This document shows, one piece after another, positions 12,164-22,725 of a DNA stretch of 64,000 bases. The notes beneath the pieces are model-generated. The model searched no databases. It was not told the origin of the DNA and worked only from the letters and a program-made list of their open reading frames with translations. The translations under genes and the position numbers were made by a program. Location: contig NC_092569.1 of NCBI RefSeq assembly GCF_037975245.1, positions 6,690,501-6,754,500 of the forward strand. The letters run 5' to 3'. This stretch comes from Apostichopus japonicus (taxonomy: Eukaryota > Echinodermata > Holothuroidea > Aspidochirotida > Stichopodidae). Position 1 is the stretch's first letter, and the number at the start of each line of letters is the position of its first letter.

Positions 12164-13894
12164 TGAAATGGACCCAAAAGGCTTAAGAAAAGGAGTGGAC
12201 AGTCAAACGAATGACAGAAGACACCAGTAGCTGCGGTTGACGTAATCTATTCTTACAATAAAACAGCCTCTGTAAAACAACATACAGAACAAATCATAAG
12301 ATGAGAAAATGAAACATAACACTTAAAACACTTAAAAACTTAAAATGATATGAATATGCGAATATAACCTCATTAGTATGCAAACAATTAATATAAATGC
12401 TTCACACTTTCTAGTTTAACTCTCTTCTAAGTTTCTAAATATCAACATAACAATTTTCCTTCGGTTCATGTAATATAACTCTCAGAAAACATCAGTATCA
12501 ATGATAACATGCACAGAGTAAAACTGCATGGATCTGTATGAACGGAAAAGAAACTTTATTTACAACATTTACACTTGACCCTTGACATGATAACTCACCA
12601 GGCTAAAAATAGATACAAGGTTTTGACTTCAACAAATGGCAAGCATCATAGTTGGAGATACCCAAGGTAGAGGAGAACTCTCACCAAACCTGTTTGAATT
12701 AAATATATACCAGTTTACAGTCTATGTCTCTTTATTGAAAATTATATAGTCTGCGTCCGGTTGAATCCAAAGTCACAACAATTCAGTTCAGTTGAATAAC
12801 AAACAGTACAAATCTTACATAACTTTACAAAACTCTGTCAATAAGCATAGTCTTTAATCAAAAACATTTAATCAAACAATTAAATAAGTTTTATCACCTT
12901 GCAATCCCGGTCAACACATATTAACGTATACCGTAGCAGAATTCATACATTGGGAACCAAAACAACACTTTGATATTCCCACTTTATAATACTGAAAGTG
13001 CGCCGCCATTTTGACAAACAAAAATGCCAGGCTTCCATAGCACTTCAACCCACACCTATTACGTAATGGCACATTACCTATCCTAACATGAGCACTGTTA
13101 CAACAAGAATAATCTAATATTACGATCCATCGGAATGATAAATAAACTTAAACATGATATCAACATACGTACATCATTTCTAGGACAATAAATCTTAAGA
13201 ATACGATCATTGAAATAAGTGAGGATATGATCATTGAAAGAAAATATACGTTCTCACGAGTCCCGAATTTCTAACGATAACATTCGTGGAACCCCTATAC
13301 CAAGTATATCATTGAAAAGCTACAGACAGCTTCATTGATACAGAGTCATAAGATTCGATCAAGAATTACATATTAACATCAAGATAATAATTAGATTTCT
13401 TGCGATAGAATGTGACAAATATCAAATCAACACTCACCCTTACAACGGCGACACAAAACTCTTATTCTACATTGATAAATTTGACTTGGTTTCCACCACT
13501 ACTTTCGGCAGTTCTTTTTACGTTAAGCACGATGATGGAAGCAACAAAGAAAAGCTTTGTAGGCCTTCTCATCCCTACGCAATCGGCGACCCAATCACGA
13601 GCGTATTGATATAAAAGCCTGTTAAACCCTTAAAAATCCAGGTAAATTAACAGAAACAAGAAAACCCTTTGTCAATCTGGACATACTAAAAAAGAATATA
13701 AAGAGATACTGGCCAGAAAACGAGGTAACATTTAACATAAATAACAGCTTAATTGGGACTCAATTAACATCCCGCGCAATCTACTAAAACCACATGTTTG
13801 GACCTCGGAGAAACAGAGACAGGAACGATGACTCACACCTCTGTCACGGGAGTAAGTACCAAAACATTGCCAGGTAGAATTTAACACCACTACA
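12164..13894 (-). repeat. 3' LTR of the Ty3/gypsy element
   Basis: 1731 bp, matching 19202-20932 throughout at an offset of 7038 bp. Read on the minus strand it starts TGTAGTGGTGTTAAATTC and ends CCATTTCA. A TATATAAT-like box (12741-12748) and an AATAAA (12736-12731) lie close together in the LTR and are candidates for its promoter and poly(A) signal. A 65-codon open frame (13412-13609, repeated in the other LTR) is probably chance. Confidence 0.95.
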
Positions 13895-13895
13895 A

Positions 13896-13903
13896 TCTTC
13901 CCC
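13896..13903 (-). promoter_or_regulatory. Polypurine tract of the Ty3/gypsy element
   Basis: On the minus strand the purine run GGGGAAGA lies one base before the TG of the 3' LTR, the position expected for the plus-strand DNA primer of a retrotransposon. The 14-kb side of the element (13904-14057) between this tract and the pol stop holds no further gene. Confidence 0.75.
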
Positions 13904-14057
13904 GCGATTAACATCATCGCCTCTGACTGATGGTAATCTTACTAAATTAACGGAAAATAAACACATCAAAAACAGGTTCAAGCAATTCCAATAACCTTGA
14001 AAGGTCTCACAACATAATAACCAAATGACAAGATTAATAATTTCACATGTTCTTGAC

Positions 14058-17000
14058 CTAACTATCACCAGCATTTGGCAAAATAGAGCGAGGCAAGTGG
14101 GCAGGATTTGAGTGAACTCCTTTGTTTACTCTCGCTGATCGTCTGCAGCCCACAGGTTGCTCCTCATCTATCACAGGAAGTCGACCTCTTTCTGGGAGTA
14201 CTGCCTCTTGTTGGTACAACCAAAGCGGTAACAATTCACACAAATTTTCATCGTCATCGTCAGTATCTACTCCAGGTGGAACTTCATTTTCATTCTCAAT
14301 AATATCAGCATCTGGTTCTGCAAGACAAGGTTGATCACTACGAGGGTCATGAATCAGAAGTCTTCTGTTCACAGTCTTCATGTCACCGCCTAAAGCTGGT
14401 CGAATACTGTACACATCACCCTCCTTGTTGATACTAACAACTACATACGGTTCGTGATAAAACTTATCCTTCAGTTTATGGCGACCGTCGAAGGCACATC
14501 GCTTTAGCAAAACTCTTGCTCCAACTGGGAAAGGCTTACTCATAGGTAGACTGTCATGTGCACGCTTCTGATTCAAGAGATTCTTCTCCATGCGCTTCTT
14601 TGCAATTTCATGAGCTTCTCGCAATGCTTCTGCCTGTGCTACAATATAATCTTCTTGCCAATCATCTCTGACTTTACTTAACAGTTGGTCAAGTGGGGTA
14701 AAGGGGTCTCTACCATACAGCATACGGAAAGGTGAGATTCCAGTCGCACTGTGAGGAGTTGCGTTATACACAAAAGTGAGGTGATTCAGCATTTCAGGCC
14801 ACTGTCGTCGCTTGGAAGGATCGATGGAGCGTATCATGGCGCAGAGGGTACGATTGAATCTTTCTGTCTGCCCATTCCCTTGTGGGTGGTACGGTGTGGT
14901 ATGTGACTTCTTGATTCCATACAGTTTGCACAATTCTCTGATTATGTTTCCTTCAAAATTCCTGCCCTGGTCTGAGTGTATTCGTAAAGGCGCACCATAA
15001 TGTGAAAACCAATTATCCCTCAATGCCTTGGCTACTTCTGTTGCTGTTTGGTTTCTGCACGGTATGGCCTGTGCATACTTTGTAAAGGAATCTGTAACGA
15101 CTAAAACGTCTTCAATACCACCCTTTCCTTTATCCAGTTTCAAGAAGTCGATTGCCACCAATTCATTTGGGCGAAATGCAAGCAGATGTCTCTGGGGGGT
15201 CCTTATCTTTGCCGTTGGGACTTTAGCAGTCACACACTTGAAACAATTCTTCAGATGAGTTCGAACATCTTTGTGAATTCCTGGCCAGAAGCATCGAGTT
15301 TTCAGAGTGTCCAGAGTCCTTCCAACACCTTGATGTCCCCACTCATCGTGAGACATGGTCAGCATGGTTGATCGCAGGACACATGGCACTAAAAGTTGTT
15401 TGTACTCTCTTCCCATAGGTCCTGTCACTTTCCTGTATAAAACCCCTCTATACTCTTCCAGACGATCATATTCCTTCAACCAGCTCTTCACTTCTGAAGA
15501 ACAAGGTTCAACTTCTTCACCAGGCTCCCATGACGACTTCCAATACTTCCACAGAACACCTAGTACTTCATCATTCTGTTGCATTGCTGCTAGCTGAGCA
15601 TATGTGTATGATGGAAATATGCAGGGAGAAACAAAATCTGGTGGCTTCTCTCGATCAGAATGTCCAGCCTGTGCACGAACTTCAGCAGGAAATATGGTAC
15701 AAGTAGCAACTGTAGCTCTGCAGGGCAACTTCTCCCCTTCTTCTTGATTGTTTGGATGACGACTGAGGGCGTCTGCACACGTATTCAACTTCCCTGGCTT
15801 GTAAAGGATCTCGATGTCAAATGAAGCTAATTGGGCTGCCCATCGTTGCTCTGTAGCACCAAGTTGAGCCGTCTGGAGGTGTGAAAGAGGGTTGTTGTCC
15901 GTGTATACTTTGCAATGCGAACCCATCAGATACTCTTTGAATTTCTCTGTCACTGCCCATTTAAGTGCAAGCAATTCAATTTTAAAGCTAGAAAAATCTG
16001 GATAGTTGCGTTCTGCTCCTCGAAGTCCCCGACTGGCGTAAGCAATGGGATGGAGTTTTCCATCATCATTGGCTTGTAAGAGACATGCACCCAATCCTTT
16101 CAGACTAGCATCGACCTCAAGAACAAACTCACTTCCAAACTTTGGATAGGCTAGGACTGGTGCAGTGGATAAAAGTGTCTTCAGCTTCTGGAACGATTCA
16201 TCGGATTCAGAAGTCCAGACAAAATCTGATTTAGAACGCTTCCCCGCTTTCTTCCTAGAAGAACCAACAAGAGCATGGAGTGGTCCGGCTAATGCTGCAA
16301 ACCCAGGCACAAATCGTCTGTAATAAGATGCAAGTCCTAAAAAGGAACTTAACTCTCCTGCATCTTCAGGTACTGGCCACTGCATAATTCTTTCAACTTT
16401 CCCAGGATCAACTGCAACTCCATACTTATTGACGATATGCCCAAGGTGACTTACTTCTTCTTGGAAAAACTTACATTTCTCGCCTTTAAGCTTCAGCCCG
16501 TTTTGAATGAGTCTCTGAAACACTACACCCAGTCGGTTGACATGTTCTTCAAAGCTGTCGGAAAATACCAGAATATCATCTAGATACAATACCAGTTGGG
16601 ATAAGTTGACATCTCCAAAAATAAATTCCATGACTCTTTGGAAAGTGCTGGGACTGTTACAAAGTCCTTGAGGCATCCTGGTGAACTCATATAGTCCCCA
16701 CGGCACACGAAATGCAGTCTTCTCTACAGATTCAGTATGTACAGCTACCTGGAAGTATCCGTGAGACAAATCTAGGGAAGAAAAGTACTTCGATCCACCC
16801 AAGGCCTCTAGCGTCTCATCAATTCGTGGAAGGGGAAAAGAATCCTTGATTGTAATAGAATTCAGACGGCGATAATCTACACACAGTCTCAAGGAGCCAT
16901 CTTTCTTTGGAACAATTACAACAGGGCTGGCATAGGGGCTTGACGACCTTCTGATGATATTCTTTTCAAGCAGTCCTTGAAGAAGTTCCTTGATCTCTAT

Positions 17001-17981
17001 AGTTTGTGTCGGAGGAACTCTTCTATATGGTAACCTAATGGGGGTGCACTGATCGGTTAACTTAATCTCGTGGGGTATGAGATCACAGAATCCTAGATCC
17101 AGATCATCTCTAGAGAAGGCCTTCAAGTTATCATGTAAAAGGACAGCTACACGATCTACCTTGTTTCTTTCAAGCGCCGGAAGTTCCACTCCCCATGGCA
17201 ATTCTACCATTGTCTCATCAGCCAGCATATATACTTCTGTATCTGAGGAAGGTGTACCCTCTAAACTCACAGCCTGACTACCTTCAATTCTGTCTTCACT
17301 CTTAGTCAACAATTCTCCTCCCTGTCCTTCAGCAAGCGCAGCTACCGACTTTCCTACTAGAGATCCTTCACTTCTATTCTGACATGCAGCAACTTCTTCT
17401 CTTTCCTCTCCTATGACTATTTCTGCCTCACATACCTGAGTAACATCTGAAAATTCCATACACCTTGCAGCCAATTCTACACTCTCACCCTCCTTAACGG
17501 GTTCATTGGCACCCACTAGAACCTTCAGAGCATTACACCCAAGTAGGATAGGATACTGCTCAGATCTCCCAGAAGTCTGTCCGTCTATGATCAAGAAAGC
17601 TACTAAGCTGGATCGTTCCCTTATCTTCACCACTGCACTTACAAACCCAAGGACATTTACATCTTCATCACCAAATCCAACAACCATTAAAGGGACAGGC
17701 AAATTCATAATCGGTCCGAGTACACCTTCAAGTATCTCCCTGTAAACCACAGCTGGTATCAAAGATGCCTCTGCTCCTGTGTCTAGGACGCAGCCTACCT
17801 CTACCCCCTCAATCTCTGCAATGACCGTTGGACTTGAAGATATCAATTTCTCTAGCACCACTCTAACCTCTGCATCTTCTCTATCTCTCCCGTTGACTTC
17901 TCCTACTCTAACTGCTATGGGCTGTCGATTGGTTACCAAAGACTCTACTGTTTCGCCCGTAACAGCAGAGACTATTGGTTT
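14058..17981 (-). CDS. pol: Ty3/gypsy Pol polyprotein (PR-RT-RNaseH-IN)
   Basis: About 1300 residues, uninterrupted. Counting from the TTG at 17939: aspartic protease with DTGAEASLIP at 53-62; reverse transcriptase with LDLSHGYF (Asp390) and the YLDD active site at 452-455; RNase H acidic residues at about Asp610, Glu655, Asp681 and Asp723; integrase zinc module His864/His869/Cys899/Cys902; integrase core Asp931, Asp990, Glu1026 with 35 residues between the last two. The C terminus is acidic and ends without a recognisable chromodomain. There is no good ATG; the frame is open from 17990 and overlaps the end of gag, so expression by -1 frameshifting from gag is the natural reading. All catalytic residues checked are present, so the enzyme may still be functional. 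Confidence 0.95.
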   Translation of the reverse strand, partial: KPIVSAVTGETVESLVTNRQPIAVRVGEVNGRDREDAEVRVVLEKLISSSPTVIAEIEGVEVGCVLDTGAEASLIPAVVYREILEGVLGPIMNLPVPLMVVGFGDEDVNVLGFVSAVVKIRERSSLVAFLIIDGQTSGRSEQYPILLGCNALKVLVGANEPVKEGESVELAARCMEFSDVTQVCEAEIVIGEEREEVAACQNRSEGSLVGKSVAALAEGQGGELLTKSEDRIEGSQAVSLEGTPSSDTEVYMLADETMVELPWGVELPALERNKVDRVAVLLHDNLKAFSRDDLDLGFCDLIPHEIKLTDQCTPIRLPYRRVPPTQTIEIKELLQGLLEKNIIRRSSSPYASPVVIVPKKDGSLRLCVDYRRLNSITIKDSFPLPRIDETLEALGGSKYFSSLDLSHGYFQVAVHTESVEKTAFRVPWGLYEFTRMPQGLCNSPSTFQRVMEFIFGDVNLSQLVLYLDDILVFSDSFEEHVNRLGVVFQRLIQNGLKLKGEKCKFFQEEVSHLGHIVNKYGVAVDPGKVERIMQWPVPEDAGELSSFLGLASYYRRFVPGFAALAGPLHALVGSSRKKAGKRSKSDFVWTSESDESFQKLKTLLSTAPVLAYPKFGSEFVLEVDASLKGLGACLLQANDDGKLHPIAYASRGLRGAERNYPDFSSFKIELLALKWAVTEKFKEYLMGSHCKVYTDNNPLSHLQTAQLGATEQRWAAQLASFDIEILYKPGKLNTCADALSRHPNNQEEGEKLPCRATVATCTIFPAEVRAQAGHSDREKPPDFVSPCIFPSYTYAQLAAMQQNDEVLGVLWKYWKSSWEPGEEVEPCSSEVKSWLKEYDRLEEYRGVLYRKVTGPMGREYKQLLVPCVLRSTMLTMSHDEWGHQGVGRTLDTLKTRCFWPGIHKDVRTHLKNCFKCVTAKVPTAKIRTPQRHLLAFRPNELVAIDFLKLDKGKGGIEDVLVVTDSFTKYAQAIPCRNQTATEVAKALRDNWFSHYGAPLRIHSDQGRNFEGNIIRELCKLYGIKKSHTTPYHPQGNGQTERFNRTLCAMIRSIDPSKRRQWPEMLNHLTFVYNATPHSATGISPFRMLYGRDPFTPLDQLLSKVRDDWQEDYIVAQAEALREAHEIAKKRMEKNLLNQKRAHDSLPMSKPFPVGARVLLKRCAFDGRHKLKDKFYHEPYVVVSINKEGDVYSIRPALGGDMKTVNRRLLIHDPRSDQPCLAEPDADIIENENEVPPGVDTDDDDENLCELLPLWLYQQEAVLPERGRLPVIDEEQPVGCRRSARVNKGVHSNPAHLPRSILPNAGDS

Positions 17982-17984
17982 CCC
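17943..17984 (-). promoter_or_regulatory. Programmed -1 frameshift signal between gag and pol
   Basis: On the minus strand the slippery heptamer G GGA AAC (17984-17978) is in the gag zero frame one codon before the gag TAG (17974-17972). A 7-nt spacer follows, then a stem of 10 base pairs (CTCTGCTGTT at 17970-17961 with AACAGTAGAG at 17952-17943, one G-U pair) and an 8-nt loop. The loop contains GGGC, and GCCC occurs downstream at 17922-17919, so a pseudoknot is possible. Heptamer, spacing and stem all match the canonical eukaryotic -1 signal, and the shift enters the pol frame exactly. Confidence 0.88.
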
Positions 17985-18955
17985 GGATGGCTATTTCTTG
18001 GCTGTGTTTGGGGATGCTGATCTGATGACCTCTGTCGCTCATTCCTTCGATTCCTTGGGCAGTCCCGTGCAATATGCCCTCTACGCTGGCAAGAAAAGCA
18101 AGTTGTGTTCCAACGCTGACCGATGTCGACGGGTGGTGGGGCTGAGTTGATAAATTGTTGCATCGTGTTCTGGAGGGATGTCAACTGCTCCTTGAGACTC
18201 TTCACCTCATCACTTAGTCCACGTTGGTTCTCCAACAGGGTAGAAAAGGCTCCATCCTCTTTGATTTCAGCTGCAGCAACAGGGGCCTCTACACATACTT
18301 CTCTGATTCGGGATCGTCTGGGCTGCATCTCGCTTTCTTGAAAAAGTAAGATAGCCTCCTTCCTCATCTCTTCGAACGAACTTACATTTGGAGATAAGTC
18401 AATCCGTCTCAGCTCCCTACGCACATAGGTCTCACTGGCCCCACGAATGAACTGCTCTCGAAGAGACTTGTCACGGAGCTGCTTCAGGGCTGTGCTCTCC
18501 TCCTTTGATGATGCAGCCGTCTCCATTTTCGTATACAATCTCTTGAGGGACCTACTATAATCAGACAAATTTTCACTCTCTTGTTGTTTGCGATTGTGAA
18601 AAAGGCTACTCAAGCTTTGAAGTGATTCGTATGTGCCAAAACAGAGATTCAGTGAGGACACAACCTCGTCAAACTTTTCTCTCTCGCTCTCTTCCAAACA
18701 CGCTATCTCTTCCTTGGCTGGACCAGTCAAATGATTAATCAGAGCCCGTGCTTTGGCTTTGTCCTCCAGATCATACTGTACGATGATCCCTTCAAACTCT
18801 TCCAACCATTCAAGGAAGGAAAGATCCCCAGCTGCATACGGTGGTCCTTTAAATTTTGGAAGGCGACTCACTGGAATTCCTTGAAACCCCATCGCTCCTT
18901 TGAAAAGCTGGGTCAGCAGGGCCATATTCACAGCGTTGGGATCTGGGTCTGTCAT
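17972..18955 (-). CDS. gag: Ty3/gypsy Gag with CCHC zinc knuckle
   Basis: 327 residues from the ATG at 18955 (MTDPDPNAV) to TAG at 17972. A GTG-initiated reading 9 codons longer exists, but the ATG is the likelier start and an in-frame stop lies just upstream. The middle resembles a retrotransposon capsid (EWLEEFEG near residue 50; YSRSLKRLY near 135). Residues about 236-266 look coiled-coil forming. A nucleocapsid knuckle C-x2-C-x4-H-x4-C (CFSCQRRGHIARDC) lies at about 286-299, followed by an Arg/Asn/Gln-rich tail. Gag would assemble the particle that packages the RNA and Pol. Its stop codon overlaps the open pol frame, and the frameshift signal sits at that overlap. Confidence 0.93.
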   Translation of the reverse strand: MTDPDPNAVNMALLTQLFKGAMGFQGIPVSRLPKFKGPPYAAGDLSFLEWLEEFEGIIVQYDLEDKAKARALINHLTGPAKEEIACLEESEREKFDEVVSSLNLCFGTYESLQSLSSLFHNRKQQESENLSDYSRSLKRLYTKMETAASSKEESTALKQLRDKSLREQFIRGASETYVRRELRRIDLSPNVSSFEEMRKEAILLFQESEMQPRRSRIREVCVEAPVAAAEIKEDGAFSTLLENQRGLSDEVKSLKEQLTSLQNTMQQFINSAPPPVDIGQRWNTTCFSCQRRGHIARDCPRNRRNERQRSSDQHPQTQPRNSHPGNQ

Positions 18956-19182
18956 GATGCCTGCACCACTTGCCCTTCTCACTTACGTTATGCTTTACAA
19001 AGGACGACCTAATCGTATCTACTTACACCAAATAAGGCCCTAAACTCACTCTTAACTTAATCAAATACCTGTACATATATAGTAGCCTGAGGCTGTTTTA
19101 TTGTCTTCTTTTACTCCTTGGTGCTGTCTCTGGTTATCGACGTCAGCTGATGATCACAACGTCTTACTATGGTAGCTTCCGT

Positions 19183-19200
19183 ATCCCACTTCTGACACCA
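19183..19200 (-). promoter_or_regulatory. Primer-binding site matching tRNA-Leu 3' end
   Basis: Minus strand TGGTGTCAGAAGTGGGAT, one base after the 5' LTR. It starts with TGG, the complement of CCA, and the complement reads ATCCCACTTCTGACACCA, which from memory is the 3' end of metazoan tRNA-Leu(CAA). It primes minus-strand DNA synthesis. Confidence 0.85.
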
Positions 19201-19201
19201 A

Positions 19202-20932
19202 TGAAATGGACCCAAAAGGCTTAAGAAAAGGAGTGGACAGTCAAACGAATGACAGAAGACACCAGTAGCTGCGGTTGACGTAATCTATTCTTACAATAAA
19301 ACAGCCTCTGTAAAACAACATACAGAACAAATCATAAGATGAGAAAATGAAACATAACACTTAAAACACTTAAAAACTTAAAATGATATGAATATGCGAA
19401 TATAACCTCATTAGTATGCAAACAATTAATATAAATGCTTCACACTTTCTAGTTTAACTCTCTTCTAAGTTTCTAAATATCAACATAACAATTTTCCTTC
19501 GGTTCATGTAATATAACTCTCAGAAAACATCAGTATCAATGATAACATGCACAGAGTAAAACTGCATGGATCTGTATGAACGGAAAAGAAACTTTATTTA
19601 CAACATTTACACTTGACCCTTGACATGATAACTCACCAGGCTAAAAATAGATACAAGGTTTTGACTTCAACAAATGGCAAGCATCATAGTTGGAGATACC
19701 CAAGGTAGAGGAGAACTCTCACCAAACCTGTTTGAATTAAATATATACCAGTTTACAGTCTATGTCTCTTTATTGAAAATTATATAGTCTGCGTCCGGTT
19801 GAATCCAAAGTCACAACAATTCAGTTCAGTTGAATAACAAACAGTACAAATCTTACATAACTTTACAAAACTCTGTCAATAAGCATAGTCTTTAATCAAA
19901 AACATTTAATCAAACAATTAAATAAGTTTTATCACCTTGCAATCCCGGTCAACACATATTAACGTATACCGTAGCAGAATTCATACATTGGGAACCAAAA
20001 CAACACTTTGATATTCCCACTTTATAATACTGAAAGTGCGCCGCCATTTTGACAAACAAAAATGCCAGGCTTCCATAGCACTTCAACCCACACCTATTAC
20101 GTAATGGCACATTACCTATCCTAACATGAGCACTGTTACAACAAGAATAATCTAATATTACGATCCATCGGAATGATAAATAAACTTAAACATGATATCA
20201 ACATACGTACATCATTTCTAGGACAATAAATCTTAAGAATACGATCATTGAAATAAGTGAGGATATGATCATTGAAAGAAAATATACGTTCTCACGAGTC
20301 CCGAATTTCTAACGATAACATTCGTGGAACCCCTATACCAAGTATATCATTGAAAAGCTACAGACAGCTTCATTGATACAGAGTCATAAGATTCGATCAA
20401 GAATTACATATTAACATCAAGATAATAATTAGATTTCTTGCGATAGAATGTGACAAATATCAAATCAACACTCACCCTTACAACGGCGACACAAAACTCT
20501 TATTCTACATTGATAAATTTGACTTGGTTTCCACCACTACTTTCGGCAGTTCTTTTTACGTTAAGCACGATGATGGAAGCAACAAAGAAAAGCTTTGTAG
20601 GCCTTCTCATCCCTACGCAATCGGCGACCCAATCACGAGCGTATTGATATAAAAGCCTGTTAAACCCTTAAAAATCCAGGTAAATTAACAGAAACAAGAA
20701 AACCCTTTGTCAATCTGGACATACTAAAAAAGAATATAAAGAGATACTGGCCAGAAAACGAGGTAACATTTAACATAAATAACAGCTTAATTGGGACTCA
20801 ATTAACATCCCGCGCAATCTACTAAAACCACATGTTTGGACCTCGGAGAAACAGAGACAGGAACGATGACTCACACCTCTGTCACGGGAGTAAGTACCAA
20901 AACATTGCCAGGTAGAATTTAACACCACTACA
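19202..20932 (-). repeat. 5' LTR of the Ty3/gypsy element
   Basis: Second copy of the 1731-bp LTR (see 12164-13894), carrying the element's promoter. Read on the minus strand it begins at 20932 with TGTAGTGG and ends at 19202 with CCATTTCA. It is followed on the genome plus side by TTAA, the target duplication. Confidence 0.95.
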
Positions 20933-20936
20933 TTAA

Positions 20937-22132
20937 GAAAAAAATTCATTTGGGAGATATCACAGGTTCAATGTTCCAAACTAGTACACAAAAATATGAA
21001 ATGAGAAGATATAGAAAAGAGGACACCTCCCTATGACACCATGACATCACAGATTGACATAAAATGGCAGCTCTCTGACACAACTTTTGAAGGTGTAATT
21101 TAAGTAAGTTGGCCTGACGTTTCAGTCCTAGCAGGATCTTCTAAATGACAAGTAACAGTAACAAAAGGGACAAAAACACACACAGAATACAGACAGGTTA
21201 ATGAGCATGGTGAACACAAAGAGATAGATGTAAGGGGATTAGTAGACAAGGGATGGAGAGAAGAAAGAAAGAAACCAACAGGGGAAGAGGAGAGGTAGGA
21301 GATAAACAGTGGAGGGACAAAGAGAGGATTAAGGGAAGGTGGTAGGAAATGAACTGGAGAAGGACAAGGACAGAAAGGTGTGGAGTAAAAAGGGTGGAAG
21401 AGAGCTATGAGAAGAGGAGTGATGGGGGGGGGGAGAACAAGGGGAGGAGGGGGGGACAGAAGAAAAGTACTTTTGAATCACGATATGTTTTAATAGCTGG
21501 AGCAAGAATTTCCTTCAATGCTTTCATCACAAACATCTCCTTCATATTAGTTATGAAGATGATGGTTCTGTTTACATTTCCTTGAAAGACAAGCTTATCA
21601 TTCTAATTAAAAACCATTAAAACCACTAAAACCATATATGGTGCCATGGCAACAAAGAGTGCCATTTTTCACAGTTGATGTTGAAATGAACTTTCATCAC
21701 CATTACGTTGTAGTAAAGGATACAGACTAGTGCTGATGAAAACTCTTGCATCGATCATATCATTGAAGAATAAATAAAACGCTATCAGCATCACATCTAT
21801 AGACAAAAGAGAAATAGTAAACATCAAATATTAAAGTAATACTTTGTATTCATCAAGCATTTGTGTGCAAAAACATTTATATTGTTTGTACACAGTTTGC
21901 ACATAACAGTATGAAGACGACTTGTAAGATGACTCACACACAAGTGGCAAACTGGAATGGTTGCACATGCTTCCAAATAGGAATAAGTATGACGATCAAA
22001 TTGCATGCAAGAGAGAAACAAGATTATATAACAAAATTGGTTTTCTGATAATTACAGCTTCAGTGTACCAACTTAACAGTCCTATCTGTAACTTCAACAT
22101 CTCCTACTGTCAGCACTTACAAAAGCTAACAC
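20937..22132 (-). other. SLC66A3 intron right of the Ty3 element
   Basis: Contains a strongly purine-biased tract on the plus strand (about 21240-21470, AG and GGGG runs). A minus-strand open frame lies at about 21478-21600 (reading FQGNVNRTIIFITNMKEMFV); I considered it for the missing exon, but its phase does not fit the flanking exons. No other feature is supported. Confidence 0.4.
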
Positions 22133-22399
22133 AACAGCAGTCCGGATTGAATGATTTCAGAACATATCAACCAAAAAGTCACATCTTTAATCGGACCATA
22201 AAATGGTCTTTCCTCTTTGGTAATTTCAAAACCAACGAGGGAGGGGTGCAATTGCCAGAATGAAAACATCATTATGGAGTAAACTATATTCACAGAACAG
22301 GCCTTAAAGTATCGGAATCTCTCATTCATGAGTAGCCATTCATGTGTCAAAATAATTACCAGCCGAATCATTTAAGTTAGAACGTGTAAAAACTTCCAG

Positions 22400-22475
22400 G
22401 CTTCTCCAGGATTTGAACCTGTGCCTCCTGCTACATACACATGTCCCAACCAATTGCACTATGGACACTATCATA
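22400..22475 (-). repeat. tRNA-derived SINE head (first)
   Basis: On the minus strand an A box TAGTGCAATTGG (22461-22450) and a B box GTTCAAATC (22418-22410) stand at tRNA-like spacing in a tRNA-like context (CACAGGTTCAAATCCTGG). The anticodon arm does not fold convincingly and the sequence runs on past the B side, so a SINE or tRNA relic is likelier than a working tRNA gene. It sits in an SLC66A3 intron. Confidence 0.6.
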
Positions 22476-22725
22476 ATATCGTGTACAGTCGTTCCAATCC
22501 AGAAAGGATTTCTTATTTCACTAAAGGCAACATCCTCTATCCAGCACTTGTCCATTTTTGTGACATTTCTTGCCATAACAGAGGCACAATTGCACAACAT
22601 TTGAATGAAGGCCATAATTCATTTGTATATTTAAGGAAGAAACATCACAGATTATTATAGATACTATTGGCAAACAGCCTCGAGTGCTACAATAGCACTT
22701 GCTGAAATACAATATGGCATCTTAC

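Larger units (their letters stand above)
12160..20936 (-). mobile_element. Complete Ty3/gypsy LTR retrotransposon
   Basis: Element on the minus strand, 8769 bp between 12164 and 20932. In transcription order: 5' LTR (20932-19202), tRNA primer site, leader, gag, pol in the -1 frame, polypurine tract, 3' LTR (13894-12164). The LTRs begin TG and end CA and have the same length (1731 bp). In block-by-block reading I saw no difference between them, so the insertion is probably recent. A 4-bp duplication TTAA flanks it (12160-12163 and 20933-20936). The pol order PR-RT-RNaseH-IN is that of Ty3/gypsy; I see neither an env frame nor a chromodomain. It lies in an SLC66A3 intron in the same orientation as that gene. 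Confidence 0.96.

Noticed and set aside
13412-13609. 65-codon frame present twice (also 20450-20647)
   Set aside because: It lies in the LTR and is duplicated only because the LTR is; no domain.
21478-21600. Minus-strand frame reading FQGNVNRTIIFITNMKEMFV as the missing SLC66A3 exon
   Set aside because: FQGNV resembles the expected block, but the phase does not fit exon 2 and the rest is too charged for a helix.
22400-22475. Functional tRNA gene
   Set aside because: Boxes are present but the anticodon and acceptor arms do not pair properly; a SINE or relic fits better.
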